From positions 48,699 through 112,698 of the forward strand of contig NZ_BAMZ01000010.1 in the NCBI RefSeq assembly GCF_000964225.1: a stretch of DNA of 64,000 bases, given 5' to 3'. The notes under the pieces were generated by a model that was given only the letters and a program-made list of their open reading frames with translations, ran no database searches and was not told the origin of the DNA. This document shows positions 9,059 through 17,270 of the stretch, in pieces. Numbering within the stretch: position 1 is the first letter of the stretch; every line of letters starts with the position of its first letter. The position numbers and the translations under genes were made by a program. This stretch comes from Acetobacter syzygii. GTDB lineage: Bacteria > Pseudomonadota > Alphaproteobacteria > Acetobacterales > Acetobacteraceae.

Positions 9059-9532
9059 ATGGTGGGATTCCGTCCTGTGTGTCTGGCGCTGGGCCTGTGT
9101 GCCATTGCTGGCATTCTACCTCCGGCCATGGCGGCCGAGCGGGAAGGGGCGCATCCTGCGCTGCGTATTCTCAAGGTCAAACCCGGTCCGGCTCCCATGA
9201 CCGTGGCAACGGCTACCCCCGGGATTCTGGATTATGATGGTATTCCCACCGTGGAAAATACCAATGCCGCCAATGTGGGTGGGTTGATGTACTATTGTTA
9301 CCATCACCATCTGGTAACCGATACGACGGTGCGTGCGCTGGGCCGCAAACTGGCGGAATGGCCCGCTATTCAGAACGACCCGGATTACGCATGGGGTGGA
9401 GCAGGCCAGCTCAGGATTGGTCCCCACCAGATGTTTGACCTTAAATCCCTTAATCATGACCAGCAGGCGGCAACCTGCTCGCGCTCTGCCCTGCGTGGAC
9501 CCGATCTGCTTAAGGAAAAAAAGGACCGCTGA
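9059..9532 (+). CDS. Exported protein, possibly DUF2501-like
   Basis: A 157-residue secreted protein: signal peptide MVGFRPVCLALGLCAIAGIL ending near AMA-AE, then a periplasmic domain. AAGGAA lies 9 bases upstream of the ATG at 9059. The section NTNAANVGGLMYYCYHHHLV is reminiscent of the central motif of DUF2501 (YjjA-like) proteins (NAAGVLxYC followed by polar residues), but this is recalled similarity, not a search. Two cysteines (the YC motif and one near the C-terminus) could form a disulfide. No operon partner is obvious. Confidence 0.65.
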   Translation: MVGFRPVCLALGLCAIAGILPPAMAAEREGAHPALRILKVKPGPAPMTVATATPGILDYDGIPTVENTNAANVGGLMYYCYHHHLVTDTTVRALGRKLAEWPAIQNDPDYAWGGAGQLRIGPHQMFDLKSLNHDQQAATCSRSALRGPDLLKEKKDR

Positions 9533-9674
9533 GTATCTGGCGGTATTGGTCGCACGGCCATGGGCACAATAATGCCAAGGCTTTAAAAACCATAATGCTG
9601 ACACCAGATACAGCCATACAGGGAACAGGCCCGTAAAACATTGGGCCGGTCTGGAAGAGAAAAGAGACAAGCGT

Positions 9675-10097
9675 ATGACACTGCACCGCGTGACAACACT
9701 GGGACTGGCAGGCTTTATGGCCGTAACGGTGGGAGCAACCGTTGTTCAGGCCGAACCGGGTGGGTGCCTTAAGTATGGTGCAGCAGGTGCTGTTGGGGGG
9801 CATCTGGCCAACCACCATGCCGTGCTGGGTGCCACCGCAGGGTGCATAACGGGCATGTACCGCAGGCACGAATACCGCAAGGAAGCCAAACAGAAGGCCA
9901 AACTGTACGATCAGGAACACCCCGGCGCAAAAGGTACCTACGAGCAAAAAGCCACGGCTTATGATGTGGAGCATTCCACAACACCCGGCAGCACCACGCC
10001 TCAGCCGGGCCAGCAGTCTGCTCAGCAGTCAGGCCCGCAGGCGGTGCCAGCCCAACCGCAGCAGGCCGCTCCCGCACAGGGTGAGGAACATCTGTAA
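9675..10097 (+). CDS. Exported protein with glycine-zipper-like segment and Gln/Pro-rich tail
   Basis: A 140-residue protein with a signal peptide cleaved near VQA-EP. Residues about 30-60 contain a glycine-rich, weakly hydrophobic stretch (YGAAGAVGGHLANHH, then VLGATAGCITG) like glycine-zipper outer-membrane proteins. A charged Lys/Glu region and a low-complexity Gln/Pro/Ala tail follow. Two cysteines flank the glycine zipper. The gene ends with a strong terminator. The function is unknown; an envelope structural role is a guess. Confidence 0.7.
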   Translation: MTLHRVTTLGLAGFMAVTVGATVVQAEPGGCLKYGAAGAVGGHLANHHAVLGATAGCITGMYRRHEYRKEAKQKAKLYDQEHPGAKGTYEQKATAYDVEHSTTPGSTTPQPGQQSAQQSGPQAVPAQPQQAAPAQGEEHL

Positions 10098-10135
10098 AAT
10101 TTTTTATATGCCCGATATAGGGTAGCAGGTGTGTG

Positions 10136-10172
10136 GAGGCACTTTTGCATGGCGCAAAGGTGCCTCTTTTTT
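10136..10172 (+). terminator. Terminator after 9675-10097 gene
   Basis: A 13-bp stem with one G-T pair (10136-10148 with 10154-10166), 5-base loop, then six T on the + strand. Confidence 0.9.
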
Positions 10173-10174
10173 GC

Positions 10175-10870
10175 TTAATGGGTCTGGTCAGGTGGTGGTG
10201 CTGATGCCTGCCTGCTGGACAGGGTTCTGACCGTATCCAGCACAAAACCACTGACGTACAGCATAATCCGCTCGAATTCTTCCTGTACATCCTCAAAAGT
10301 AAGGAGCTGGTTGCGAAGGAGAATGTGCATAATATGCGTATGGCAGTCCATATCGGGCGATGTGTCCAGCCATTCGGTTTCATTCAGGCGTCGGGCGTTG
10401 GCCTGACAGATTGTGAGCAAAACAATTTCCAGCGCAATGTGCCCACCCAGAACACGGCCAAATGGCTGGGCCGGGTTGTAAATGGTGGGAATAAGTGTTT
10501 CTGCGTTATAGGTCTCTTTGCAGTTTTCGTAATGAATTGAGTAATAAAGATATTCGGCAAAAGTAATTTTGGTGTAAATGCCCGTATCGCGCGCAGTCGC
10601 TTTGAGAAAGTTTTTATACAGGCAGGCGCTGACCTCAAATGGGAGTGTGCCGTTCAGATCGGCAAAGCGCTTTGCAACACTGAGAATACTGGCAACGCGC
10701 AGTTGTGCCCCTTTAAAGGCCCGCAGCGTGATGGCCAGAAGTTCCTCATGATTGATGCTGTGAATAATTGTGCGGAATTTTTGGCTTTGATCGTGGGTCA
10801 GTTCTACAAATTTATCATAAAATCTGGCTTTGGTCAGAATAAAAGGCCCTGAAAGATGGGTATTGGGCAT
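10175..10870 (-). CDS. Unknown 231-residue cytoplasmic protein
   Basis: I do not recognise this protein. There is no signal peptide or membrane segment. It is rich in Leu, Ile, Tyr and His and appears mostly helical, with hydrophobic stretches such as GGHIALEIVLLTICQAN. Base composition is more AT-rich than its neighbours, suggesting transfer or relaxed constraint. It stands alone between convergent and codirectional neighbours, with a ~300-base gap upstream. Its C-terminus ends in a short Pro/Ala tail. Confidence 0.6.
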   Translation of the reverse strand: MPNTHLSGPFILTKARFYDKFVELTHDQSQKFRTIIHSINHEELLAITLRAFKGAQLRVASILSVAKRFADLNGTLPFEVSACLYKNFLKATARDTGIYTKITFAEYLYYSIHYENCKETYNAETLIPTIYNPAQPFGRVLGGHIALEIVLLTICQANARRLNETEWLDTSPDMDCHTHIMHILLRNQLLTFEDVQEEFERIMLYVSGFVLDTVRTLSSRQASAPPPDQTH

Positions 10871-11123
10871 GGTAGGGCTTTAGAGAATGGGGGCTGAAAC
10901 AGAAAGAGTTTTAAAAACAAGGCGCACCATGGTGATAGCCTGAGTCCTTTTGCGTAAGGTATGCATAAAATACGCTCATGCTTGTTGCACAAAACCGTAA
11001 ATTTTTCATTAACACTCACCGGCTGCGATTTGCACAAATCTTCAGTTGGTCAGGGGCAGGGCAGTTTTCCAAACCATTCTGGTGCTGGAACCGCCCTGTG
11101 CATATTTTATGCAAGCCGCAGGA
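10871..11123. other. Intergenic, no gene seen
   Basis: With the adjacent inverted repeat this forms a ~300-base gap upstream of the unknown 231-residue gene. No open frame with a credible start was found. It presumably carries that gene's promoter. Confidence 0.5.
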
Positions 11124-11161
11124 TGCACCATAAACCCCGCGCAATGGATGTTTATGGTGCA
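11124..11161. repeat. 12-bp perfect inverted repeat beside the META-domain gene
   Basis: TGCACCATAAAC (11124-11135) and its exact complement (11150-11161) flank a 14-base loop, 8 bases from the stop of the leftward gene. A T-rich tract (TTATTTTTT) occurs only on the + strand side, where no upstream + gene exists. On the - strand it could act as a 3' stabilising hairpin. Confidence 0.7.
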
Positions 11162-11168
11162 TTATTTT

Positions 11169-11960
11169 TTAAAAAGTTTGCCGCAGATTTAAGGTTTTCC
11201 CATTTTTTGTTTGCAGGACAAGGGTGCCACCTTCAATACGCCAGGACTGCACATCTTTCAGCAGGCCGTTAAAGACGCTGGCAACGTGGTCATGCGCGCC
11301 GGGGCAGGCCATAAGTGTGCTTATGCCCGCCTGTGGTGCGCGGCTGACCGTGCCATTGCTACCAAAGACCAGCCCGCCAGCGTAGCGGTTGCAGCCATCC
11401 GAACCGGATATTTTTCCACTCTCGTTAATATCCAGCGTGGGAGTAAACATGTCTGCTGCGGGGTTTGGGTTTTCATCCGTAGCACTGTCATGGCTGTCGG
11501 GCAGAAAGTTGCCATTCTTCAGCTTATGGCCATCCAGTTCCGTGGCAATCCAGCGTGTGGCATTGAGCTGTGTCGGGGGTACAAGGTTGCCGCCGCACCC
11601 TTTGAGCGTGCGGCCCTGAGCAGTAATGTTCACGGTTTCTGTAAATTGCTGCCCGCTCATGCTGTCCTGGCAGGGGGTGGGGGTCATTGTTACGGTCATA
11701 TCCGGGGCATCGTAATAACGGGTGTGGCCGCGGGTGTAGGCATGGCTGACTGTGCGCGTCAGGCGGGGGCCATCCGGTGTGGTCAGCGCCAGCGTGCCTG
11801 CTGCCATGCTAAAGTTCCAGAATGGCTCGTTCCCGCGTGCCTCGTACACGCTGGTATCATTGCCGGTTGCGGCAATGGGCTGAGGTTGCGTGGCACACCC
11901 CGCCACAAGGGCGAGCGCAGCGCCGGGAGCCAGAAAAGAACACATGCGTGGCAGGGCCAT
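11169..11960 (-). CDS. META-domain (HslJ-like) lipoprotein
   Basis: A 263-residue predicted lipoprotein: signal ending ALALVAGC. An N-terminal segment starting RGNEPFWNFSM matches the small domain often found before META in envelope proteins. The C-terminal META/HslJ domain shows LDINESGKISGSDGCNRYAG, FGSNGTVSRAP, and a MACPG motif. E. coli HslJ is a heat-inducible outer-membrane protein linked to novobiocin resistance; a role in envelope stress is inference. I chose ATG 11960 because GAGGAG lies 8 bases upstream; an earlier in-frame ATG lacks this. Confidence 0.8.
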   Translation of the reverse strand: MALPRMCSFLAPGAALALVAGCATQPQPIAATGNDTSVYEARGNEPFWNFSMAAGTLALTTPDGPRLTRTVSHAYTRGHTRYYDAPDMTVTMTPTPCQDSMSGQQFTETVNITAQGRTLKGCGGNLVPPTQLNATRWIATELDGHKLKNGNFLPDSHDSATDENPNPAADMFTPTLDINESGKISGSDGCNRYAGGLVFGSNGTVSRAPQAGISTLMACPGAHDHVASVFNGLLKDVQSWRIEGGTLVLQTKNGKTLNLRQTF

Positions 11961-12104
11961 GGAGTGGCTCCTCATCTTGGTTGCAAACCTGTGCAGTATG
12001 GCGGTTTGGCGCGCAGGCACAACGGGTTTCTTTTTTTATGCGAACGGGCGGGTAAAGCCGGGGCGGGACTGTTCCTTCCCGCATGGGGGGATTAGAAGCA
12101 GGAC

Positions 12105-12494
12105 ATGATTATTCAGGGTTATAATTTTTTTTGCGATCTGCCGGAGGATGCGCGCTACGTGCGCAGCCCCCAGCCCGATGAACGCTTTATTGAAGAAAAT
12201 ATGGTGTTCATTCTGCCAGACAGGCTGCGCAAGTTCCGCAGGCATCTGTGGCATGTGCGCCGTAACCCCGGACCTGTGCATGTTTATGTGCCGTTGTTCA
12301 GGGTTAATACGGTTCTGGCATCGGAGCCGCTACCGGGTGGGTATGGTCCACCGCAGAACGTGTACCCATTTTATACCCACACCACCCGCAGGCGCGGGCG
12401 GGCGCTGGATTATTATGTGCTGTTTATTTTTAGGGACAAAGATTCCTTCGTCCGCTGCCAAAGTGCCGTGGAACTGGCTGGCCCGCAGGAATAA
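12105..12494 (+). CDS. Unknown 129-residue protein
   Basis: The family is not recognised. The product begins MIIQGYNFFCDLPEDARYVR and is rich in Arg, Tyr and Pro, with no signal peptide or membrane segment. It has a strongly basic middle (DRLRKFRRHLWHVRR). AGGA lies 4-8 bases before the ATG. It is convergent with the cytochrome c gene at 12519. Codon use is normal for the region, which supports a real gene. Confidence 0.6.
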   Translation: MIIQGYNFFCDLPEDARYVRSPQPDERFIEENMVFILPDRLRKFRRHLWHVRRNPGPVHVYVPLFRVNTVLASEPLPGGYGPPQNVYPFYTHTTRRRGRALDYYVLFIFRDKDSFVRCQSAVELAGPQE

Positions 12495-12518
12495 TGCTGC
12501 GGGCCAGTGTTATACCCC

Positions 12519-13034
12519 TCAGGGTTTGCTGGCTGGGGCAGCCGCAAGCGCTTGTGGCGCGGGAATACGGATTTTGGCCTGCCGGGCCTCTTCCATGGGG
12601 AGGGGAGTATTGCTGGTGGCGGTTACACCGTTGTGGTGCAGCACAAAGGCTACAAGCGCTGCCGTGTCCTGCGGGGGCAGGGTGCCGGGGGCCATAAGGG
12701 GCATGGCGTGGGTAATGTACCCTGCCAGCCGGTCCAGCGGCGTGTTGGCCCAGCGCGCCATGAAGTAATTGCCCAGATCTGGCACATCGTGCCCGCCTTC
12801 AAGGTCAGCACCGTGGCACATGGCACAGGCCCCGGCGTAAATTTGCGCGCCGTGGGTGACCTGCTCTGCCGAAAACGTGACAGACGGCCCATTATTCCCC
12901 CGATTGCTGGCATGGGTGGCAGTGTATGGCGCTGCCCATGCCGCACTGGCTGGGGCAAGGCCCGCCAGTGTGCAGACCATAAGGGCTGTGGCCGCACGCA
13001 GGTGCGGGAGGGGGGAGAGGAAAAACGTCATCAT
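12519..13034 (-). CDS. Exported monoheme cytochrome c
   Basis: A 171-residue class I cytochrome c: signal peptide ending near AAWA-AP, one heme site CAMCHG, and a downstream Met ligand candidate in the HAMPLMAPG segment. A Pro/Ala-rich tail follows. ATG 13034 (directly followed by a second ATG) has AAGGG just upstream and lies 7 bases after the stop of the FAD oxidoreductase gene, so the two form an operon. I infer that it takes electrons from that Tat-exported flavoprotein to the respiratory chain. Confidence 0.83.
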   Translation of the reverse strand: MMTFFLSPLPHLRAATALMVCTLAGLAPASAAWAAPYTATHASNRGNNGPSVTFSAEQVTHGAQIYAGACAMCHGADLEGGHDVPDLGNYFMARWANTPLDRLAGYITHAMPLMAPGTLPPQDTAALVAFVLHHNGVTATSNTPLPMEEARQAKIRIPAPQALAAAPASKP

Positions 13035-13041
13035 ACCGCCC

Positions 13042-14292
13042 TTACCCGTTACGTGGCTGAAAGCGGGCAAAAAGATCCCCAATAATGGCAATGGCTTTTT
13101 CCGCCTCCGCACGGTCGGGATGTTCAAAGCTGTTGCCCACGCCATCCATTTCTCCCAGTCCGTTCATGTCATAGCCCTGAATCATTACGCCATCGGATTT
13201 GGAGATCATGGCTGCACCCCGGTATTCCACCGCGTATAGGGCATCAGGCTGGGGAGGGAGCCAGCTTGTCTGGCCCCGGACGGGAATAAGGGATTTATCA
13301 TTCCACAGGTCACGTGCCGCATAACCGGGGCAGTTGATAACCACCCGCTCCGGCAGGTCCGCCAGATCGGATGGGCTATGGAACTCGCGGATAACAATAC
13401 GCCCCCCCGCCTGATAGAATTCCGAGAGCAGCAGATGACCATAAGCGCCAAAATTATAAATCATCAGCGGGGTACGCCGGGCATATGCCACGGGGAAGGG
13501 GTTATCCGCCCCGGCCAGCAGTTCCGCTGCTGGAATAATGTCGCTGATCTGGCTAGCGTATATTGCAAACTCGGCACTATTTTGGGGGGCACCCGTTGTT
13601 GCAAATGAGCCTTTGGCCGGGTCCACCTGTTCTGGTGCGTGGTCGGCGGCGTCCAGTGGCGTATCGGATAAGGTGTAGTTATCCCTGAAGTCGATCGGGT
13701 TGCCCGGCAGGCCCAGATAGTCGCGGTAAGTCTGCCAGGAGTAACGGGCCATCTGCTCCCATGTTTTGGCAAACCCCGGTCCGGCCTGCTGGGTGAGCGC
13801 AATGCGGGAATCCGGAGTCCAGCTTCCGTTGGCGCGCACGGAACGGGTGTGGGGGAGCAGATCGCGGGTGTAAATGGTGACGTCAAATCCGGCGCGCTGT
13901 GCGGTCAGGGCGGAGGTCAGGCCAATAATGCCACAACCAATAACTGCCACCTTGCGTTCCAGCGTTGCTGCTGCGTGCCCAACAGCCATATGCGCCGACC
14001 CCCAGGAGAGCGACCACCCACTGCCGCCATGGCCGTAATTGTGCACAACGGTTTTGCCCGCCACATGCTCCACTTCCAGCCGGGGGCCAGCAGGGCGGAA
14101 GGGCCGTAAACAGACCTTGATGTCCGTAATCTGGTCTGCATGGGCCCGAATGGGAACAAGGCGGGGAATGGTGCCATGCAGGGCCGTGCGTCCAAGGGCT
14201 GCGGAGGCTTCGGGCACGGATGCCCAGCCACGGCGCGTAGCGCCCACGATCCCGGCTGCCAGAGAGGCCGCAAACAGGTCTCTACGTTTCAA
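13042..14292 (-). CDS. Tat-exported FAD oxidoreductase of D-amino-acid-oxidase type, circularly permuted motif order
   Basis: A 416-residue protein read from TTG 14292, with AGGA upstream; no ATG fits. It begins with a twin-arginine signal (LKRRDLFAASLAAGIVGA). The DAO-family substrate/FAD closing motifs LRPFRPAGPRLE (about residues 62-73) and VVHNYGHGGSGWSLSWG (about 82-98) come first. The FAD dinucleotide motif VAVIGCGIIGL (about 115-125) follows. In ordinary D-amino-acid oxidases the Rossmann motif is N-terminal and the RPxRP/HNYGHGG motif C-terminal. Here the protein ends where that C-terminal segment would start. The likely role is periplasmic oxidation of a D-amino acid or similar amine, coupled to the following cytochrome c; the substrate is unknown. 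Confidence 0.8.
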   Translation of the reverse strand: MKRRDLFAASLAAGIVGATRRGWASVPEASAALGRTALHGTIPRLVPIRAHADQITDIKVCLRPFRPAGPRLEVEHVAGKTVVHNYGHGGSGWSLSWGSAHMAVGHAAATLERKVAVIGCGIIGLTSALTAQRAGFDVTIYTRDLLPHTRSVRANGSWTPDSRIALTQQAGPGFAKTWEQMARYSWQTYRDYLGLPGNPIDFRDNYTLSDTPLDAADHAPEQVDPAKGSFATTGAPQNSAEFAIYASQISDIIPAAELLAGADNPFPVAYARRTPLMIYNFGAYGHLLLSEFYQAGGRIVIREFHSPSDLADLPERVVINCPGYAARDLWNDKSLIPVRGQTSWLPPQPDALYAVEYRGAAMISKSDGVMIQGYDMNGLGEMDGVGNSFEHPDRAEAEKAIAIIGDLFARFQPRNG

Positions 14293-14419
14293 GCTGCGTA
14301 TTCCTAATTGTGTTTCAACTGGCGGATAAGCCCCATAGCATAGGGGAGTTTGGGATGCACGCGCTACCCCTATGGGCAAAACGTTCAAAACCGCTCCGAT
14401 CGTGTGGGAGGAGGCGGGT

Positions 14420-15016
14420 TTAAGCCTTTTTGGGGGCCAGCAGATGTTCCGCCGCTGCGGTAATGGCCGCATGAGCGGAGGAAAAAATTGTACCAGAACC
14501 GTAAAGAACTGTTGCAATCATCAGGTTAACCGGCAGGCCAAACTCTTCCACCACAAGCCCGTGCTCATCAACCCATGTCGGGCGGTGGTCCACGGTTATG
14601 CGCGTCAGTGTTCCACCGCAGTCTTTGACCCGGTCGCGGTATGGGGCCGTGGGTGCATTTGTGCAGACATAGCCAAATATGGGCAGGCCGCGTGCGTGGG
14701 CATAGCCAATTTCAAAGGCGGTGCCGTCATCTACATTGGGGCCGCGGAAAGGGGACAGGTTGGCAATAACTGCCTGACTGCGCGCAATCAGGTCCATGTT
14801 GGCGTGGGCAATGGCGGCGGCAAAAGCCTGTGGGGTGGCGTATGCCTGCGGGTCCAGCTGGGTATCCAGGGGGTAAAGCCCGTTCAGCCCTGCAAGTGCG
14901 CAGTCAGTCACCAGATGCGCACCATGCTCCCGGCCATTCTGGCGGAACACGTCTGGGCCAGCCAGATAAACGGCAGGGCCTTGTACTGCGTGCTGGTCGG
15001 TCGAGGGGAGGGGCAT
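14420..15016 (-). CDS. Nucleoside 2-deoxyribosyltransferase
   Basis: A 198-residue cytoplasmic enzyme that moves deoxyribose between nucleobases or hydrolyses deoxynucleosides. The family motifs are clear: VYLAGPDVF near the N-terminus, and SPFRGPNVDDGTAFEIGYA, which carries the catalytic-type Asp/Glu region. The length fits the family. It is placed at the left edge of the purine island and divergent from the HpxW-like gene, suggesting a role in releasing purine bases for degradation. Confidence 0.88.
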   Translation of the reverse strand: MPLPSTDQHAVQGPAVYLAGPDVFRQNGREHGAHLVTDCALAGLNGLYPLDTQLDPQAYATPQAFAAAIAHANMDLIARSQAVIANLSPFRGPNVDDGTAFEIGYAHARGLPIFGYVCTNAPTAPYRDRVKDCGGTLTRITVDHRPTWVDEHGLVVEEFGLPVNLMIATVLYGSGTIFSSAHAAITAAAEHLLAPKKA

Positions 15017-15238
15017 GGGGGGCTCATATAATCAGGTGGGAGCAGTTCTGAGAGTAGGGTTGGCAGATTTCAGGTCGGTTGTCAGGTGGTCGCCATGTGG
15101 CGGAGCGGAATTGTTTTTTGCCACCTCTCGGTCTTTGGCAATGGGGTGGTGCTTTTTTTGCTTATGGGGGATCAGGCAAAAGCGCGGTATCGTTGGAGCA
15201 TAGACAAGGCCAGATGACAAACCGGAGCCGCCCAGACC

Positions 15239-16831
15239 ATGCTGCACAGTTTTCAGTCCACCCGTGGGATGGTGACATCCCCGCATCATCTGGCCAGCCA
15301 GAGTGGTTTGGCCATTTTAAAAAAAGGCGGCACAGCGCTGGAAGCCGTTACCGCTATGGCTGCCACGCTGTGTGCGGTTTATCCCCACATGACCGGCATG
15401 GGGGGGGATGCATTCTGGCTTGTTTCATACCCCGATGGGCGAACGGAAGTGCTGGAAGCCTGTGGGGCTGCGGCGCTGCACGCCAGTGCGCACGACTATA
15501 CGCAGGCCGGGCACAAAAGTGTGCCGTGGCGTGGTGGCTGGGCTGCCAATACCATGGCGGGTGCGGTTTCGGGCTGGCAGGCTGCCTTGCAGCGCAGCGC
15601 CACCTTACAACCCGGTTTGCCACTGGAAGCCGTGTTGGAAGATGCCATATGGTATGCCCGGAATGGTTACGCACTGACCCGGAGTGAAGCCTCCCTGCTG
15701 GCAGAAAAACAGGCAGAGCTGTTGGGTAATGCCGACTTTGCCGCCGCTTATGCACCACACGGAGTGTTGCCCTGTGCCGGGGATATTCGCAAAAACCCGG
15801 CACTGGCCGAAACCTTGCAAAGTCTGGTGCGGCATGGGCTGGACAGTTTTTATGCAGGCGAGGTCGGGCGCAAACTTGTGGCGGACCTCAGCCGCGCGGG
15901 TAGTCCGCTCCGTGCGGAGGATTTTGCCCACCATACGGTTGCAACGCCTGCGGCACTGCATGTGCGTGCGGGTGGGGCAACGGTGTACAATACGCCCCCA
16001 CCCACACAGGGTGTTGCCTCTCTGGCTATTCTCAAACTGTTTGAACAGCTCAATGTGCAGGAGGTGGATGGCTTTGCCTATGTTCATGCTCTGGTGGAAG
16101 CGACCAAACACGCTTTTCTCTTCCGTAATGCACATGTGGGTGACCCCCGTTGGATGACGGAAGATGCACAGGCCTTTTTGGATGATGATGTCCGCTTTCA
16201 TGCCATGGCTGCACAAATAGATCCGCACCGTGCCATGCCGTGGCCTGCCCCATCCCAGATGGGGGATACCACATGGATGGGAGCCGTGGATTCTGCTGGT
16301 GTGGCGGTCAGTATGATCCAGAGCCTGTATTTTGAATTCGGGTCTGGCGTGTTTTTACCCCAGACAGGGGTGCTGTGGCAGAACCGGGGGGCCTCCTTCC
16401 AATTGGAGGAAGGGGCGTGGAACGCCTTTGTGCCCGGCCGCAAGCCTTTCCATACCCTTAACCCCGCCCTTGCCCGTTTTGATGATGGGCGGGTCATGGT
16501 TTACGGCACCATGGGGGGGGAAGGGCAGCCGCAAACGCAGGCGGCCGTGTTTACACGGTATGCCCTGTTTGGCGTGCCCGTGCAGCAGGCCGTAACCGCC
16601 CCCCGCTGGCTGCTGGGGCGAACATGGGGGAGCAACAGCCATTCGCTCAAGCTGGAAAGCCGGTTTGATGCAGGCGTTATGGCGCGGCTGGAGCAGGCCG
16701 GGCATGAGGTGGAGCGCGTAGCCCCCTTTACCAGCATGATGGGCCATGCAGGTGCAGTAGTACGCCACGCCAATGGCCTGTTTGAAGGCGCGGCAGACCC
16801 ACGGAGCGATGGATGTGTGGCGGCGTTTTGA
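15239..16831 (+). CDS. hpxW: Gamma-glutamyltransferase-family Ntn hydrolase, likely oxamate amidohydrolase
   Basis: A 530-residue protein with no signal peptide. The GGT-family self-cleavage site is replaced by GDTTWMGAVD, with Thr344-Thr345-Trp346 at the position of the usual Thr-Thr-His nucleophile. FGSGVFLPQTG and the GEGQPQTQA motif are also family features. Cytoplasmic GGT homologues with this motif, found in purine clusters, are the HpxW oxamate amidohydrolases (oxamate to oxalate and ammonia). The other oxalurate genes (hpxX, Y, Z, J, K) lie 17-20 kb away in the same island, which supports this reading. A true gamma-glutamyltransferase is the alternative. The catalytic step is inferred, the family is certain. 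Confidence 0.8.
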   Translation: MLHSFQSTRGMVTSPHHLASQSGLAILKKGGTALEAVTAMAATLCAVYPHMTGMGGDAFWLVSYPDGRTEVLEACGAAALHASAHDYTQAGHKSVPWRGGWAANTMAGAVSGWQAALQRSATLQPGLPLEAVLEDAIWYARNGYALTRSEASLLAEKQAELLGNADFAAAYAPHGVLPCAGDIRKNPALAETLQSLVRHGLDSFYAGEVGRKLVADLSRAGSPLRAEDFAHHTVATPAALHVRAGGATVYNTPPPTQGVASLAILKLFEQLNVQEVDGFAYVHALVEATKHAFLFRNAHVGDPRWMTEDAQAFLDDDVRFHAMAAQIDPHRAMPWPAPSQMGDTTWMGAVDSAGVAVSMIQSLYFEFGSGVFLPQTGVLWQNRGASFQLEEGAWNAFVPGRKPFHTLNPALARFDDGRVMVYGTMGGEGQPQTQAAVFTRYALFGVPVQQAVTAPRWLLGRTWGSNSHSLKLESRFDAGVMARLEQAGHEVERVAPFTSMMGHAGAVVRHANGLFEGAADPRSDGCVAAF

Positions 16832-17019
16832 TGCCGCGGCGCACAAAGGTTCTGAATGGAGCAGCGGAGTGGACCTGCGTAAGACATTTGCAGGAGTAAT
16901 GACGGCCTTATGCACAGGCCCGAACATTGTGTTGGAAGTGTTATTATCGCAAATTGGCAATTAATAGAAATTTTAGAATTATTATTATAAATCATTGCGT
17001 TATGTTTATTTATGGCAGT
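16832..17019. other. AT-rich intergenic region upstream of fkbM-like gene
   Basis: The first part of a 439-base gap. It contains an A/T-rich tract at 16960-17010 but no gene. The following 17020-17270 holds a strong hairpin and then the likely promoter zone of the methyltransferase gene. Confidence 0.5.
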
Positions 17020-17051
17020 GCACGCTGGCATGTGCTATCATGCCAGCGTGC
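17020..17051. repeat. 13-bp perfect inverted repeat
   Basis: GCACGCTGGCATG (17020-17032), a 6-base loop, and the exact complement (17039-17051). No T tract follows on either strand, so it is not a normal terminator. It may be a protein-binding site, an RNA structure or an element end. Confidence 0.7.
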
Positions 17052-17270
17052 TTGGCAGCACGTTTGAAACAAGGCGGTCCCTATGTCGGGTGGCCTGCCG
17101 AATATAATACCCGGACCTATGGTTCAGCGGTGAACAGAGATTCCTGTTTGCTGTTCTGGAAATAGGCAGGGCGTGAGTTCACCTTGTTTCACACGCTGCC
17201 AACCGCCCGACGCCAGGAGGTGTCGGCTGATCAAACACGTCCTTGGCAGGACGATGAAACATGGTGAATA

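Noticed and set aside
15100..15238. T-rich segments before the HpxW-like gene as a terminator or riboswitch
   Set aside because: No stable stem precedes the T runs, and no purine riboswitch core could be drawn.
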